Counted from the stretch's first letter, positions 45,426-57,605 are shown. The stretch: 64,000 nt of DNA from Hormiphora californensis (GCA_020137815.1 CM035359.1:6338179-6402178); one strand, 5' to 3'. The notes: a model not told the origin generated them from the sequence alone. Program-made: numbers and translations.

Positions 45426-47311
45426 CTAAGAAGTAAACTTGATACTCTGTCGAGCTGCGATCATTACCGTTTTATTGAGTGATCCAGTGCGAACAATAAT
45501 GGACGGTAAAATAGCTGAATACAGATACGACATGAATCGGATGGTGAAATCGAGGACCAACAGAGCGGTATCACTCTTAATCTTCTCGACAACACCACTG
45601 TTAACCAGAACCAGCATGTACACGACAAAGAGTGGGAGATGGAGGACTATGTAAAGCACGGTGATGATGAGTGATACCATCCTGGCTGACTCCTTCAATC
45701 GCTTCATGCTCGGTCTCATACTAGGTTTGTGGAGTTTTTTGTGGAGGATTGCGTAGGTGAGCAGCAGGAGAATATCACACATCATGACTGAAAAGAAGAC
45801 GTATCCTACGAAGGAGTACTTATTGCCCTGGGTGAGGACGGGAGTACAGCCAATGTAGGATGGAGGTCCGAGATACTTGAAGTTGGTTATTTCAAGTCTG
45901 TTCATCAATACGGCGATAAAAGCACTCACACCAAGAATGGCCAAGCATCCGCCAAGCAGAACTTTCACTCTGTTAACTTTTTTGTACAGAATAACGCTGC
46001 TAACAGCAATACTCCGATAAATGCACACAAAAGCAACGAGAAGGGAGAGTGTTATTACGGTGAATGTCCGGGCTGATCCTATCAGTTGACACACGGGGAG
46101 GGAAACCCAAAACCCAATGGCGTCAACAAGGGCAAACAAAAGCGAGAACGCAGAAACAGCTAGTAAAATAAGCAAACAAATATAAAATGGTTGTCCGTTT
46201 TTGAAGATCTTGTAGAAGTTTTTGAAGGAAATGTAGTAGGAGGGAGATCCGGCGATAACCATGGTTACGAACACAATGACAAAGAAGCAGTTCAGGGTAG
46301 AGAGCACCTCGTCCGAGGCAGACGTTCTGTTGGAAAACAGGGAGTTTAGAGGATTCTGTTAGAAAACAGGGAGTTTAGAAGATTCTGTTGGGAAACAGGG
46401 AGTTTAGAGGATTCTGTTGGAAAACAGGGAGTTTAGAGGATTCTGTTGGAAAACAGGGAGTTTAGGGGATTCTGTTGGAAAACAGGGAGTTTAGAGGATT
46501 CTGTTGGAAAACAGGGAGTTTAGAGGATTCTGTTGGAAAACAGGGAGTTTAGAGGATTCTGTTGGAAAACAGGGAGTTTAGAGGATTCTGTTGGGAAACA
46601 GGGAGTTTAGAGGATTCTGTTGGAAAACAGGGAGTTTAGAGGATTCTGTTGGAAAACAGGGAGTTTAGAGGATTCTGTTGGAAAACAGGGAGTTTAGAGG
46701 ATTCTGTTGGAAAACAGGGAGTTTAGAGGATTCTGTTGGAAAACAGGGAGTTTAGAGGATTCTGTTGGAAAACAGGGAGTTTAGAGGATTCTGTTGGAAA
46801 ACAGGGAGTTTAGAGGATTCTGTTGGAAAACAGGGAATTTAGAGGATTCTGTTGAGGGACTGAATAGAGCTGAAATGAGCAATTGGACATAAACAGCCGT
46901 TTATTCATCAATTCGATCCACAGAGAAGCATACAATGAAATGTTGAACCAGCATAACTTCGTCTTAGCGCCAAAAACCAGCAAACGCTGATGATACCGCT
47001 GTAATATTTTAGGTAAAACTAAATTGCAGATAAATTAACACAAAAACAAATAATGTCAGCGAGAACGTTTTCGTCTAAAGAGCTGACTTACTCCGAGAGA
47101 TTGGTGATGGCCGAATGAATTGAAGTCTTGGGAATACGATACACTGTTTGGAAGGAAAGTTAGAACAAATCATTATAAGCACAACTGTCTAAAATAAAGA
47201 GACAATAAATAAAAATGATTAAAAAATATTATTTTCAACGAATTCAACTTACTAAACCATTCCGTACTTTTCGTCTTCAATCATATCGTTCATACTCTTT
47301 TCGACTGCCAT
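45426..47311 (-). CDS. Class A-type seven-helix receptor, three exons
   Basis: Exons are 47311-47253, 47143-47092 and 46355-45426, which add to 346 residues in frame. The third exon must start one repeat unit inside the 29-bp minisatellite (acceptor TTTTCTAACAG/AATCC), because only this choice keeps phase; it adds an NRTS sequon to the outer N-terminus. TM1 is FFVIVFVTMVIAGS, TM3 VITLSLLVAFVCIYRSIAV with IYR at the DRY position, TM5 VGYVFFSVMMCDILLLLTYA, TM6 IITVLYIVLHLPLFVVYML, and TM7 ends SAILPSIIV in place of NPxxY. The Cys pair (VCQ before TM3, GCTP in the second outer loop) is present. It lacks the TM1 GN motif. It is an orphan receptor; ligand unknown. A cAMP-receptor or adhesion class is less likely. 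Confidence 0.85.
46327..46853. repeat. 29-bp minisatellite carrying a receptor splice acceptor
   Basis: About 18 copies of GATTCTGTTGGAAAACAGGG+AGTTTAGAG. On the gene strand each reads CCTCTAAACTCCCTGTTTTC CAACAG, a pyrimidine tract with AG. The unit nearest the gene forms the start of exon 3. Four or more units would bring an in-frame TAA, so only one acceptor gives the full receptor. Confidence 0.95.
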
Positions 47312-47748
47312 TTTAAAACTATTTGATATACAGCCGCTAACTTAGGTTCATTTTAGTGATTATGGTTGTTTTAGGAATTTGAAAACACCTCGACACATAG
47401 GATATATCTGTATAGGTTTCTTCGCTTTTATTGTAATATTTATTAAACCCATTATGTATGCATTGGCAAAGTCAACATACATGCTCCTTTTTGGCAAATC
47501 GGATGATCATATTGTTAAGAGGATCTCATTTATCGACTTAAATTGAGGGTGTACTGTGTACAGAAACGGAATTGTGACGCTTAGAGGGGATTAATATAAA
47601 ACTGTCTTTCAAGTTCATCGGCTCAACTTTTGCCATTCTTGAAAGTTGAAATCCGCCATTTACCCTTCATAAAAGCCTTAATTAACTTTTAAAGGGATTA
47701 TCATTTAGTGATAATGATAAATTAAATGGTCGATGAGTCAAACATCAA

Positions 47749-47900
47749 CAGTCCGACTCCGATTTACCGGGTATCCCGGCAGAAAGTCCGATAGGGTTTT
47801 GCCCGGTAAATCGGGGTGCCCCGTGCCCCGTATATCGGGCTAAAATACCGCTGATTTCCTATCCTGGGGAATTTTAATAAATCGGGGCAGTCCGCACTCC
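47749..47900. repeat. pogo/Tigger-like MITE, diverged copy
   Basis: Begins CAGTCCGACTCCGATTTACC and has an inner CGGTAAATCGGGGTGCC block and an outer AAATCGGGGCAGTCCG. The right end is imperfect. It lies upstream of the receptor start. Confidence 0.6.
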
Positions 47901-48109
47901 GCAGTAAACACGTTAAAACGATTGAGAAACGCTGAAAATTCAAAATCCACCGAATACTTGACTGGGAACGAATAGCTTCCAGGGAGGGGGAGGCTCTATG
48001 AGGAGCTGACACCTGTGCAGTATCTGCACAAAGAGGATTACAAGATTACAAGATTATAAGAAGAATACAAGAATCGAATAAAAGAATGGAACACGACTGT
48101 GCGGGTGTA

Positions 48110-48290
48110 CCAGTATGAGCATACTCGGAAATGTTCAGGTCGAGCACATGAAGGTCGAGCACAAGGTCGAGCACAAGGTCCGGTCAATGTCAGCACTTTT
48201 TTTCGCGCTGCGGCTCAACGGCGGTTCAACGACGCGCAGTGGTCACGTGACTGGTCAGACCTTGTGCTCGACCTCGTGCTCGACCTTTCA
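48110..48290. repeat. Inverted repeat with GGTCGAGCACAA units
   Basis: AGCATACTCGGAAATGTTCA begins the element and GGTCGAGCACAAGGTCGAGC follows. The inverse GACCTTGTGCTCGACCTCGT lies at 48260-48285. The same two blocks recur at 52855-53310 and 56370-56825, arranged around another MITE. Confidence 0.65.
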
Positions 48291-48299
48291 TACGACGTG

Positions 48300-49600
48300 C
48301 GCGCCGTGAAATCTCGCGCGAAATTCCCACAGAGTTGATCTCCGCGTCAGCCGTTTCTCCCATCAAGTCACAGACAAACAGACAAACATTCGCGCCCTGG
48401 CGTCAATTTACCAGGGCAGACGGCAGCTTGCTGATGAACAAAAACATGACATGCCATTACCAAACAATGTTTGAAACTTTGAACCAGTAGCATCTTCCTT
48501 TTTTCGCCAGTGTAGGGAGTCAAATTATAAACATCTTTTAGTTTTTTAAATAAGGTAACAAAATTAAAAATATGATAATGAATAGCATGGTAATCAGGCA
48601 ATTGATAATTATAAATATAACACACAGATCCGCATTTTTCACATAAATTATGGGAACTATCAGTATCAGTTTCTCAGCTATTGAGAGAAAATTGTTGATT
48701 AGCCGCATAATTAACGAGGAAGCTGTGTTTTCTCCTTCCGGCCGGATCTGAACCACTGACCAGCTTTATGAAATGAGTACTAGAGTATTCGACGGGTTTT
48801 AATTTTGATATCATGTTGTAGAACGTAGTGTTGTTCTACAATAAAACCCTATTCAGTTCGTATCCCGACCAAAAGGAGAAAACACAACTTTTACAGTTAC
48901 TTTACACCCATGAAATCGACATGTCCTCTCACCTCGACAGCTCATCACAGCCACAATCAAAGCCCGTATGTCGTATGACTCTTCTTATAAGCATATAAGT
49001 ATTTTAGAATATAGAGTCCATGGCCTTTTTATGGTCTTTGTAGAGTCAAATCTTTATTAATACCAGATCCAATGTCATCGTAAGTCAGAGCAGCCACGTC
49101 ATTACGCCAATAATTGATAAGCCGGCTTCATTAGACACTAGCGATCCCCTTGCACTGTACTGCACTTGCACTTGTAGTCCTCTATTTATATATTTTGTAG
49201 TCCTCCACATATAGTTTTGCACTAGCAGCTCCTTCAGTTACTGAAATGGAAAAAACAATTTACAATTTAAGTTTACAATAACAGTAACACAGTTATAGTG
49301 GATAGTCCTAACATAAAAATTATGGTACAAACACACCCGTACACTTGCTCCCTTTTCAAAGAAATATCCCCAATAACAAATGAAAATTTCATTTGTTATA
49401 GGGGATATTGATATTTTTATTTATAAACCCGAATAAGCTAGATAACTCGGACAGTAACAACATTACTATCTTTTCAGTGACAATTAATGTATTGACACAG
49501 TTATAAACACACACACATACACACGTCACAGTTCTAGTTATGCATGTCACAGCTATGAATGAAGGAAGCCGGTCAGTGGGGAATACTGACGTACGCATTG
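48300..49600. other. Intergenic; no gene seen
   Basis: AT-rich DNA with an inverted pair ATTTGTTATAGGGGATATTG / CCAATAACAAATGAAAATTT near 49365-49410. Short frames here have no motif. Confidence 0.5.
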
Positions 49601-49601
49601 A

Positions 49602-50031
49602 AGTGAGAGTGGACAGAAGCAGAATTGGAGAAGCTTGATTGAGGTAGTAAAGTCGGATTTTTTGAAGTTGTCACCCCAAAATGACCGCACATGTGAAATT
49701 TATCAATTTTGATGCGCACACCACACGTTAACATGTGATGTGACGCGCAAAATCATTCCGCGCACGAAACGGGGGGTGACAACTTCAAAAAATCCGACTT
49801 TAGAGCATATAACTTTCCGAGTATTTTCCATCCAGGTTCACTGTTCGGGCATACACGCCCAGTGCCCACAGAACATAGCGAGATAGAGTTCCAGCCCCCT
49901 GGTAACAAATATAATAGAGCGAGGAATGTATCTTTTCAGAGCGGGAAAAGTGAAAATACTCGGAGAGTTCTGCTCTACTACATCAATCAAGCTTGTCCAA
50001 TTCTTTTTCTGTCTACTCTGACTTTAACGAG
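49602..50031. repeat. MITE, GTGAGAGTGGAC family, copy 2
   Basis: The ends AAGTGAGAGTGGACAGAAGC and the inverse CTGTCTACTCTGACTTTA match copies at 3192 and 60347. A second MITE is inserted near its left end. Confidence 0.75.
49648..49802. repeat. MITE, AAAGTCGGATTTTTTGAA ends, nested copy 2
   Basis: TAAAGTCGGATTTTTTGAAG TTGTCACCCC and its exact inverse flank about 80 bases with a GCGCAC-rich inner fold. Insertion is inside the MITE at 49602-50031, which dates this one as younger. Confidence 0.85.
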
Positions 50032-50833
50032 ACTTTAACGAGACTTACCAATTTCTATCGCACAGGGTTAATCGTGTACTGGTCCTGGGCTTTTTGTCAG
50101 CTTTGTGCTTGTTATGAGGCGATCCCATATACTATCTGGTCATATTCCAAACAAATAGATATCACTGTCTCGACCCTGCATGAGGAGAGAATATATCAGT
50201 AGTCAGTACAAAGGATGGGAGCAGGTTTAGGGACATCCAACATCTATTTAGTTTTTTATCGGTTGTTGGGACGTGGAGAGGTAGGGCCTAATGAAGAGAT
50301 TAGATATCAGTACGGAGGTTGGGAGCAGGTTTTAGGAAATCCTACATTTATCTACTGTCATCATCTTTTTAGATATACCTTACTCTCGATTTTTAAGAAA
50401 CGCTTTAGTGAGAAACTTTTTTATAAGAAACTTTTCAAATGTAAATCACACAATTCAGAGACACCACAACAAAATAGAACACCCCCAACTTGTTTAGTTT
50501 CTTGATAATAGAAGAAATTCTTGATAATAAAAGAAATTCTTTTTGTTTTTGGATTGCTTACACTTGAAGTTTCCTAGAAAAAAGTTTCTTATTGAAAAGT
50601 TTCTTGAAATATGAGAACTTAATTAACGAGAGTAAGGTTTTCTCCGCTGATGTGGGGTACTGGGTAGGGCCTAAATTAGATCGCCTAATTTAGAGATTAT
50701 GTTAAGGTGGTTGTGTGGTGACGTATGGGTGAGTATAGTTTACTGGTTTAGGGAATAGGGTACACGAGACAACTACAGGTTTACAGCAAGGTGAAGGTAA
50801 TCTTGCTATCACAATCGGGTATCCGTGGGAAAG

Positions 50834-51076
50834 TCAAGGAGGATAGCTTGGCGGTGCAGGGGAGGTAGGGGTCTTCGTTCCGCTATAGGGATGGTGTGGG
50901 GTAGTAGCGGATCGGTCCTCTTCCCAGTTCTTCATCTCGGTTATATAGTGCAGTGCCTTGTTTCCTCTGTCATCACGATAGACATAACAAAGATCGTAGG
51001 TTAAACATCTGCTCGTTCTTGCTTGACGTAGGTGCTCCTCGAGGTCATAACAATCTCCCGATATCATCGTAGCCAT
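50834..51076 (-). CDS. Unassigned short frame, copy A
   Basis: The frame reads from ATG 51076 (MATMISGDCYDLEEHLRQAR) through LTYDLCYVYRDDRGNKALHY to a Pro-rich, Thr-rich tail. The composition is protein-like and the frame is kept in copy B, but the copies are too young for that to be strong evidence. I recognise no family. It could be one exon of a larger gene, as CTGTGGTTTCC-type text precedes it without a clear promoter. Confidence 0.3.
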   Translation of the reverse strand: MATMISGDCYDLEEHLRQARTSRCLTYDLCYVYRDDRGNKALHYITEMKNWEEDRSATTPHHPYSGTKTPTSPAPPSYPP

Positions 51077-51261
51077 CCTGTGGTTTCCCCGGCATGATGT
51101 AATCTCTCCGCGTACATGAAGAAGTCAATGTGAAGGAATCATGATATAACAATTACAAATCAGTTCATGGTGACCCACACATGCTCACCCTTCACACAGA
51201 CACCCCACAAAAACATCCACTACTACCACACCCCTCCCCCTCCCTTCCCAAACCCAGAATC

Positions 51262-51512
51262 TCCATCTCTCCATCTCTCCATCTCTCCATCTCTCCATCT
51301 CTCCATCTCTCCATCTCTCCATCTCTCCATCTCTCCATCTCTCCATCTCTCCATCTCTCCATCTCTCCATCTCTCCATCTCTCCATCTCTCCATCTCTCC
51401 ATCTCTCCATCTCTCCATCTCCCCATCTCCCCATCTCTCCATCTCTCCATCTCCCCATCTCCCCATCTCTCCATCTCTCCATCTCTCCATCTCTCCATCT
51501 CTCCATCTCTCT
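51262..51512. repeat. (CCATCTCT)n octamer minisatellite, copy A
   Basis: About 31 octamer units with CCCC variants. All six frames stay open (HLSISPSL or MERWRDGE repeats), which is an artefact of a stop-free 8-bp period. Confidence 0.95.
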
Positions 51513-51794
51513 GTTATATATATTGTTATATATTGCATACGTGAGAGATACAGATGGGATGTGGTAGTGACTAGTGGTAGTTCCCGAGAGAGCATGCAAG
51601 AATCGGATGATCGATAGAGAGAGAGAAAGAGAGATTATATCGAGTTTATCTTGTTCCTATTTCACTTCTGTCATTTCCCCAACCATTACGTTAGTGGTGC
51701 ACTGTTAGCTCTCGCCACACTGAGCCAACTTGTTTTGAACTTTGTCCCTACCCCGGAAATGGATTTACAAGGTTGCACACCACTCCTGTAACAT

Positions 51795-52212
51795 ATCTCC
51801 ATCTCTCCATCTCTCCATCTCTCCATCTCTCCATCTCTCCATCTCCATCTCTCCATCTCTCTATCTCTTCATATCCATCTCTCCATCTCCATGCAAAACG
51901 CACATTCACGACTAGAGACAGATAAACGTAATTGAAGCGAAGAAAAGAAATGGTAGTTGGGTGGCGCCGTTGTTGGGACAGCTCTGCTTCCCAGCTGTTC
52001 GACACAGGGAGGACTCTCTCCATCTCTCCATCTCTCCATCCCTTAATCTCTAAATCTCTCTATCCCTCTATCTCTCTATCTCTCCATCCCTTAATCTCTC
52101 AATCTCTCTATCTCTCTTATCTCTATCTCTCTATCTCTCTATCTCTCTATCTCTCTATCTCTCTATCTCTCTATCTCTCTATCTCTTCATATCCATCTCT
52201 CCATCTCCATGC
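51795..52212. repeat. Two CCATCTCT/CTATCTCT tracts with a repeated spacer, copy A
   Basis: Tracts at 51795-51895 and 52018-52212 each end in CATGCAAAACGCACATTCA, followed by the same about 120-base block containing GGGTGGCGCC and CCCAGCTGTTCGA. This is an internal duplication within the larger one. Confidence 0.8.
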
Positions 52213-52464
52213 AAAACGCACATTCATGACTAGAGATAGATAAACGTAATTGAAGCGAAGAAAAGAAATGGTAGTTGGGTGGCGCCCTTGTTGGGACAGC
52301 TCTGCTTCCCAGCTGTTCGAAACAGGGAGGACTCATGAAGAAAAGAAAGCCAATTAGACATAAATGGGTGATTCAAAGATGACGTCCACTGTCCAGGAGT
52401 AGGGGAGGGGCCAGGGGGAGGTAGCCGGCGGACCTTACCTGGAGTTATGACTAAAGTCAAAGAT

Positions 52465-52620
52465 ATAATTTTAGTGAATATCCTCAAGCTGCTCCATCAT
52501 GATAGTAAACACCTCCAACTGCTTCTGGGATTGTAGTTTTACTAATTTATCCTGTTTTTTTCATTTTTACAAACATCCTAAATGGAAAGGGTGGCTTTAA
52601 CATCGGTAAGCGGTAAATGT
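52465..52620 (-). pseudogene. Possible C-terminal exon, copy A, with a T-run indel
   Basis: Minus strand: a frame with QSQKQLEVFTIMM and EQLEDIH then a stop matches the frame at 55985-56197 in copy B. A run of seven T (52554-52560) against six in copy B shifts the register upstream of it. Family not recognised. Confidence 0.3.
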
Positions 52621-52738
52621 TAGGCCCTAACTTGGTATAGGGCGTTCTGGTACATTTAATATGGTAAACCTCAACCCAACCCAATCGACAACCGGCCTAA
52701 CAGAGGTCAGGGACATGCAAAAGATAGAGAGGGAGGGA

Positions 52739-52748
52739 GGGAGAGAGA

Positions 52749-52822
<74 letters not shown>

Positions 52823-52832
52823 GACAGAGAGA
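52739..52832. repeat. (GA)n microsatellite, copy A
   Basis: GA run preceding the GGTCGAGCAC repeats. Confidence 0.95.
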
Positions 52833-52956
52833 GGTCGTTGGTCAAGCACGAGATCAAGTAAGAGGTCGAGCACGAGGTCGAGCACAAGGTCAGCACAAGG
52901 TCTGGCCACGGTCGTGGAGAAGGTCTGCGATGAAATGAACAGATTCCAGACGTTTT

Positions 52957-53192
52957 AAAGTCTGATTTTAAGTAACTGTCGTTTTTACCGCACTCGATTT
53001 TGCTCTATTATTACAATAACTCCGGTTCCTGATGAGATAAAGACTTGAAACTTGGGGGTTGCGAAGAACATGCTAAGTTCTTCCTAACCTCCAAATTTCA
53101 AGTCTCTATCTTATCAGGAACTGGAGATATTGTCATAATAGAGCAAAATCGAGTGCGGTAAAAACGACAGTTATTTAAAATCAGACTATAAT
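52957..53192. repeat. MITE with shared core but different ends, copy A
   Basis: Ends read TTTAAAGTCTGATTTTAAGT and the inverse. The inner core (GGTTCCTGATGAGATAAAGA, CTTGAAACTTGGGGGTTGCG, inverse) equals the core of the MITE at 19056-19281. Confidence 0.8.
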
Positions 53193-53914
53193 CTATTTTT
53201 CAAACTCGCGCGGCTCATCAATGTGACTTACCTGATTTTGATTTGCGCGTGACTGTGCACTACCTGTGTTCTCGACCTGTGCACTACCTGAACATTTCCG
53301 AGTATGCTCATAGTGTTAGGGCAGTGCTTGATGTCATGAAATTTTACAGTAGATAGATTTTCAGACTCTACTAGGTAACAGCTGTCCATTGAGCCCAAGA
53401 TTAGCTTCCAACTCCCATGGCAAGCTTTGCATTTTTGCATGACAAAATTAACACGTGACAATGACGAAAATGGTCACATGTCAAAGATTCCCTATTTCCC
53501 ATCTTGAAAAAAATGTGTGCAGCACACAAATGCTCACAATGCGAGCAAATAAACTTTTCCCATTGCTAGTTGTCACGTTTTAGCCGCCCATACTTCCCCG
53601 CCTTTAATTTGTCTGGTTTCTGAGTTCCCACCGATGAATGAGACGGAACCCATATAAATTAGACCTTCTCACAGATAAGGTCACTTTGGGTAATGTGTTA
53701 CCAAATACACCATTTAATTGAAACGAACGGACAAACAAACGCGGAGCAGATTTTCGCTTATTTTACCTGCACACACTTGCTTACAGCATAAATATACAAT
53801 TTGAACTAATAAGCGTATGAAGTTATGTTACTAATTACTGACCGAATCAGTTTTCAATTGAGTCGCTGGACACTATCTGCGTGAAAGAAAGTATGAACAA
53901 TTCAAGTTTTCAAA

Positions 53915-53945
<31 letters not shown>

Positions 53946-54328
53946 TCGTTAAGACTTTTCAAATGTAAATCACACAATTCAGAGACACCACAAAAAATAG
54001 AACACCCCCAACTTGTTTAGTTTCTTGATAATAGAAGAAATTCTTGATAATAAAGAAATTCTTTTTGTTTTTGGATTGCTTACACTTGAAGTTTCCTAGA
54101 AAAAAAGTTTCTTATTGAAAAGTTTCTTGAAATATGAGAACTTAATTAACGAGAGTAAGGTTTTCTCCGCTGATGTGGGGTACTGGGTAGGGCCTAATTA
54201 GATCGCCTAATTTAGAGATTATGTTATGGTGGTTATGTGGTGATGTATGGGTGAGTATAATTTACTGGTTTAGGGAATAGGGTACACGAGACAACTACAG
54301 GTTACAGCAAGGCAAAGTAATCTTGCTA

Positions 54329-54592
54329 TCACAATCGGGTATCCGTGGGAAAGTCAAGGAGGCTTGGCGGTGCAGGGGAGGTAAGGGTCTTCGTTCCGCT
54401 ATATGGATGGTGTGGGGTAGTAGCGGATCGGTCCTGTTTCCAGTTCTTCATCTCGGTTATATAGTGCAGTGCCTTGTTTCCTCTGTCATCACGATAGACA
54501 TAACAAAGATCGTAGGTTAAACATCTGCTCGTTCTTGCTTGACGTAGGTGCTCCTCGCGGTCATAACAATCTCCCAATATCATCGTAGCCAT
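54329..54592 (-). CDS. Unassigned short frame, copy B
   Basis: Copy of the frame at 50834-51076 with a few substitutions (DCYDREEHLRQ, MKNWKQDRS) and a different tail caused by a 4-base deletion near 54361. No family is recognised. Confidence 0.3.
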   Translation of the reverse strand: MATMILGDCYDREEHLRQARTSRCLTYDLCYVYRDDRGNKALHYITEMKNWKQDRSATTPHHPYSGTKTLTSPAPPSLLDFPTDTRL

Positions 54593-54777
54593 CCTGTGGT
54601 TTCCCCGGCATGATGTAATCTCTCCGCGTACATGATGAAGTCAATGTGAAGGAATCATGATATAACAATTACAAATCAGTTCATGGTGACCCACACATGC
54701 TCACCCTTCACACAGACACCCCACAAAAACATCCACTACTACCACACCCCTCCCCCTCCCTTCCCAAACCCAGAATC

Positions 54778-55028
54778 TCCATCTCTCCATCTCTCCATCT
54801 CTCCATCTCTCCATCTCTCCATCTCTCCATCTCTCCATCTCTCCATCTCTCCATCTCTCCATCTCTCCATCTCTCCATCTCTCCATCTCTCCATCTCTCC
54901 ATCTCTCCATCTCTCCATCTCTCCATCTCTCCATCTCCCATCTCTCCCATCTCTCCATCTCTCCATCTCCCCATCTCCCCATCTCTCCATCTCTCCATCT
55001 CTCCATCTCTCCATCTCTCCATCTCTCT
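54778..55028. repeat. (CCATCTCT)n octamer minisatellite, copy B
   Basis: Same array as in copy A with two CTCCCATCT slips. Confidence 0.95.
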
Positions 55029-55310
55029 GTTATATATATTGTTATATATTGCATACGTGAGAGATACAGATGGGATGTGGTAGTGACTAGTGGTAGTTCC
55101 CGAGAGAGCATGCAAGAATCGGATGATCGATAGAGAGAGAGAAAGAGAGATTATATCGAGTTTATCTTGTTCCTATTTCACTTCTGTCATTTCCCCAACC
55201 ATTACGTTAGTGGTGCACTGTTAGCTCTCGCCACACTGAGCCAACTTGTTTTGAACTTTGTCCCTACCCCGGAAATGGATTTACAAGGTTGCACACCACT
55301 CCTGTAACAT

Positions 55311-55718
55311 ATCTCCATCTCTCCATCTCTCCATCTCTCCATCTCTCCATCTCCATCTCCATCTCTCCATCTCTCTATCTCTTCATATCCATCTCTCCAT
55401 CTCCATGCAAAACGCACATTCATGACTAGAGACAGATAAACGTAATTGAAGCGAAGAAAAGAAATGGTAGTTGGGTGGCGCCCTTGTTGGGACAGCTCTG
55501 CTTCCCAGCTGTTCGACACAGGGAGGACTCTCTCCATCTCTCCATCTCTCCATCCCTTAATCTCTAAATCTCTCTATCTCTCTATCTCTCTATCTCTCCA
55601 TCCCTTAATCTCTCAATCTCTCTATCTCTCTTATCTCTATCTCTCTATCTCTCTATCTCTCTATCTCTCTATCTCTCTATCTCTCTATCTCTCTATCTCT
55701 TCATATCCATCTCTCCAT
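55311..55718. repeat. CCATCTCT/CTATCTCT tracts, copy B
   Basis: Counterpart of 51795-52212; tract lengths differ slightly between copies. Confidence 0.8.
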
Positions 55719-55984
55719 CTCCATGCAAAACGCACATTCATGACTAGAGATAGATAAACGTAATTGAAGCGAAGAAAAGAAATGGTAGTTGGGTGGCGCC
55801 CTTGTTGGGACAGCTCTGCTTCCCAGCTGTTCGAAACAGGGAGGACTCATGAAGAAAAGAAAGCCAATTAGACATAAATGGGTGATTCAAAGATGACGTT
55901 CACTGTCCAGGAGTAGGGGAGGGGCCAGGGGGAGGTAGCCGGCGGACCTTACCTGGAGTTATGAGTAAAGTCAAAGATATAATT

Positions 55985-56197
55985 TTAGTGAATATCCTCA
56001 AGCTCTTCCATCATGATAGTAAACATCTCCAACTGCTTCTGGGATTGTAGTTTTACTAATTTATCCTGTTTTTTCATTTTTACAAACATCCTAAATGGAA
56101 AGGGTGGCTTTAACATCGGTAAGCGGTAAAAGTTAGGCCCTAACTTGGTATAGGGCGTTCTGGTACATTTAATATGGTAAACCTCAACCCAACCCAA
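55985..56197 (-). CDS. Unassigned 70-codon frame, copy B
   Basis: From ATG 56197 the frame reads through PPFPFRMFVKMKKQDKLVKL and QSQKQLEMFTIMMEELEDIH to a stop at 55985. The C-terminal half is helix-like. It could be a terminal exon of a gene whose other exons are lost. No family is recognised, and copy A is shifted by one base. Confidence 0.3.
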   Translation of the reverse strand: MGWVEVYHIKCTRTPYTKLGPNFYRLPMLKPPFPFRMFVKMKKQDKLVKLQSQKQLEMFTIMMEELEDIH

Positions 56198-56251
56198 TCG
56201 ACAACCGGCCTAACAGAGGTCAGGGACATGCAAAAGATAGAGAGGGAGGGA

Positions 56252-56261
56252 GGGAGAGAGA

Positions 56262-56335
<74 letters not shown>

Positions 56336-56345
56336 GACAGAGAGA
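56252..56345. repeat. (GA)n microsatellite, copy B
   Basis: GA run matching 52739-52832. Confidence 0.95.
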
Positions 56346-56469
56346 GGTCGTTGGTCAAGCACGAGATCAAGTAAGAGGTCGAGCACGAGGTCGAGCACAA
56401 GGTCAGCACAAGGTCTGGCCACGGTCGTGGAGAAGGTCTGCGATGAAATGAACAGATTCCAGACGTTTT

Positions 56470-56705
56470 AAAGTCTGATTTTAAGTAACTGTCGTTTTTA
56501 CCGCACTCGATTTTGCTCTATTATTACAATAACTCCGGTTCCTGATGAGATAAAGACTTGAAACTTGGGGGTTGCGAAGAACATGCTAAGTTCTTCCTAA
56601 CCTCCAAATTTCAAGTCTCTATCTTATCAGGAACTGGAGATATTGTCATAATAGAGCAAAATCGAGTGCGGTAAAAACGACAGTTATTTAAAATCAGACT
56701 ATAAT
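56470..56705. repeat. MITE with shared core, copy B
   Basis: Duplicate of 52957-53192 with essentially no change. Confidence 0.8.
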
Positions 56706-57426
56706 CTATTTTTCAAACTCGCGCGGCTCATCAATGTGACTTACCTGATTTTGATTTGCGCGTGACTGTGCACTACCTGTGTTCTCGACCTGTGCACTAC
56801 CTGAACATTTCCGAGTATGCTCATAGTGTTAGGGCAGTGCTTGATGTCATGAAATTTTACAGTAGATAGATTTTCAGACTCTACTAGGTAACAGCTGTCC
56901 ATTGAGCCCAAGATTAGCTTCCAACTCCCATGGCAAGCTTTGCATTTTTGCATGACAAAATTAACACGTGACAATGACGAAAATGGTCACATGTCAAAGA
57001 TTCCCTATTTCCCATCTTGAAAAAAATGTGTGCAGCACACAAATGCTCACAATGCGAGCAAATAAACTTTTCCCATTGCTAGTTGTCACGTTTTAGCCGC
57101 CCATACTTCCCCGCCTTTAATTTGTCTGGTTTCTGAGTTCCCACCGATGAATGAGACGGAACCCATATAAATTAGACCTTCTCACAGATAAGGTCACTTT
57201 GGGTAATGTGTTACCAAATACACCATTTAATTGAAACGAACGGACAAACAAACGCGGAGCAGATTTTCGCTTATTTTACCTGCACACACTTGCTTACAGC
57301 ATAAATATACAATTTGAACTAATAAGCGTATGAAGTTATGTTACTAATTACTGACCGAATCAGTTTTCAATTGAGTCGCTGGACACTATCTGCGTGAAAG
57401 AAAGTATGAACAATTCAAGTTTTCAA

Positions 57427-57605
<179 letters not shown>

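Larger units (their letters stand above)
50431..53939. repeat. Segmental duplication, copy A (3.5 kb)
   Basis: The block starts CTTTTCAAATGTAAATCACA and ends in the CT run after CAAGTTTTCAAACCC. Copy B follows directly at 53955. The start offset is 3524 and the end offset 3513, so only small indels separate the copies; substitutions are rare. It includes octamer and GA microsatellites, one MITE and two short minus-strand frames. Confidence 0.95.

Noticed and set aside
50215-50505. Plus-strand frame of 96 codons
   Set aside because: It runs across two near copies of GGGAGCAGGTTT-type sequence and into the start of the duplicated block, with no motif.
51167-51599. Open frames of 125-136 codons on both strands over the CCATCTCT array (and 54683-55115)
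   Set aside because: An 8-bp period with no stop in any register opens all frames at once. The proteins are pure octapeptide repeats.
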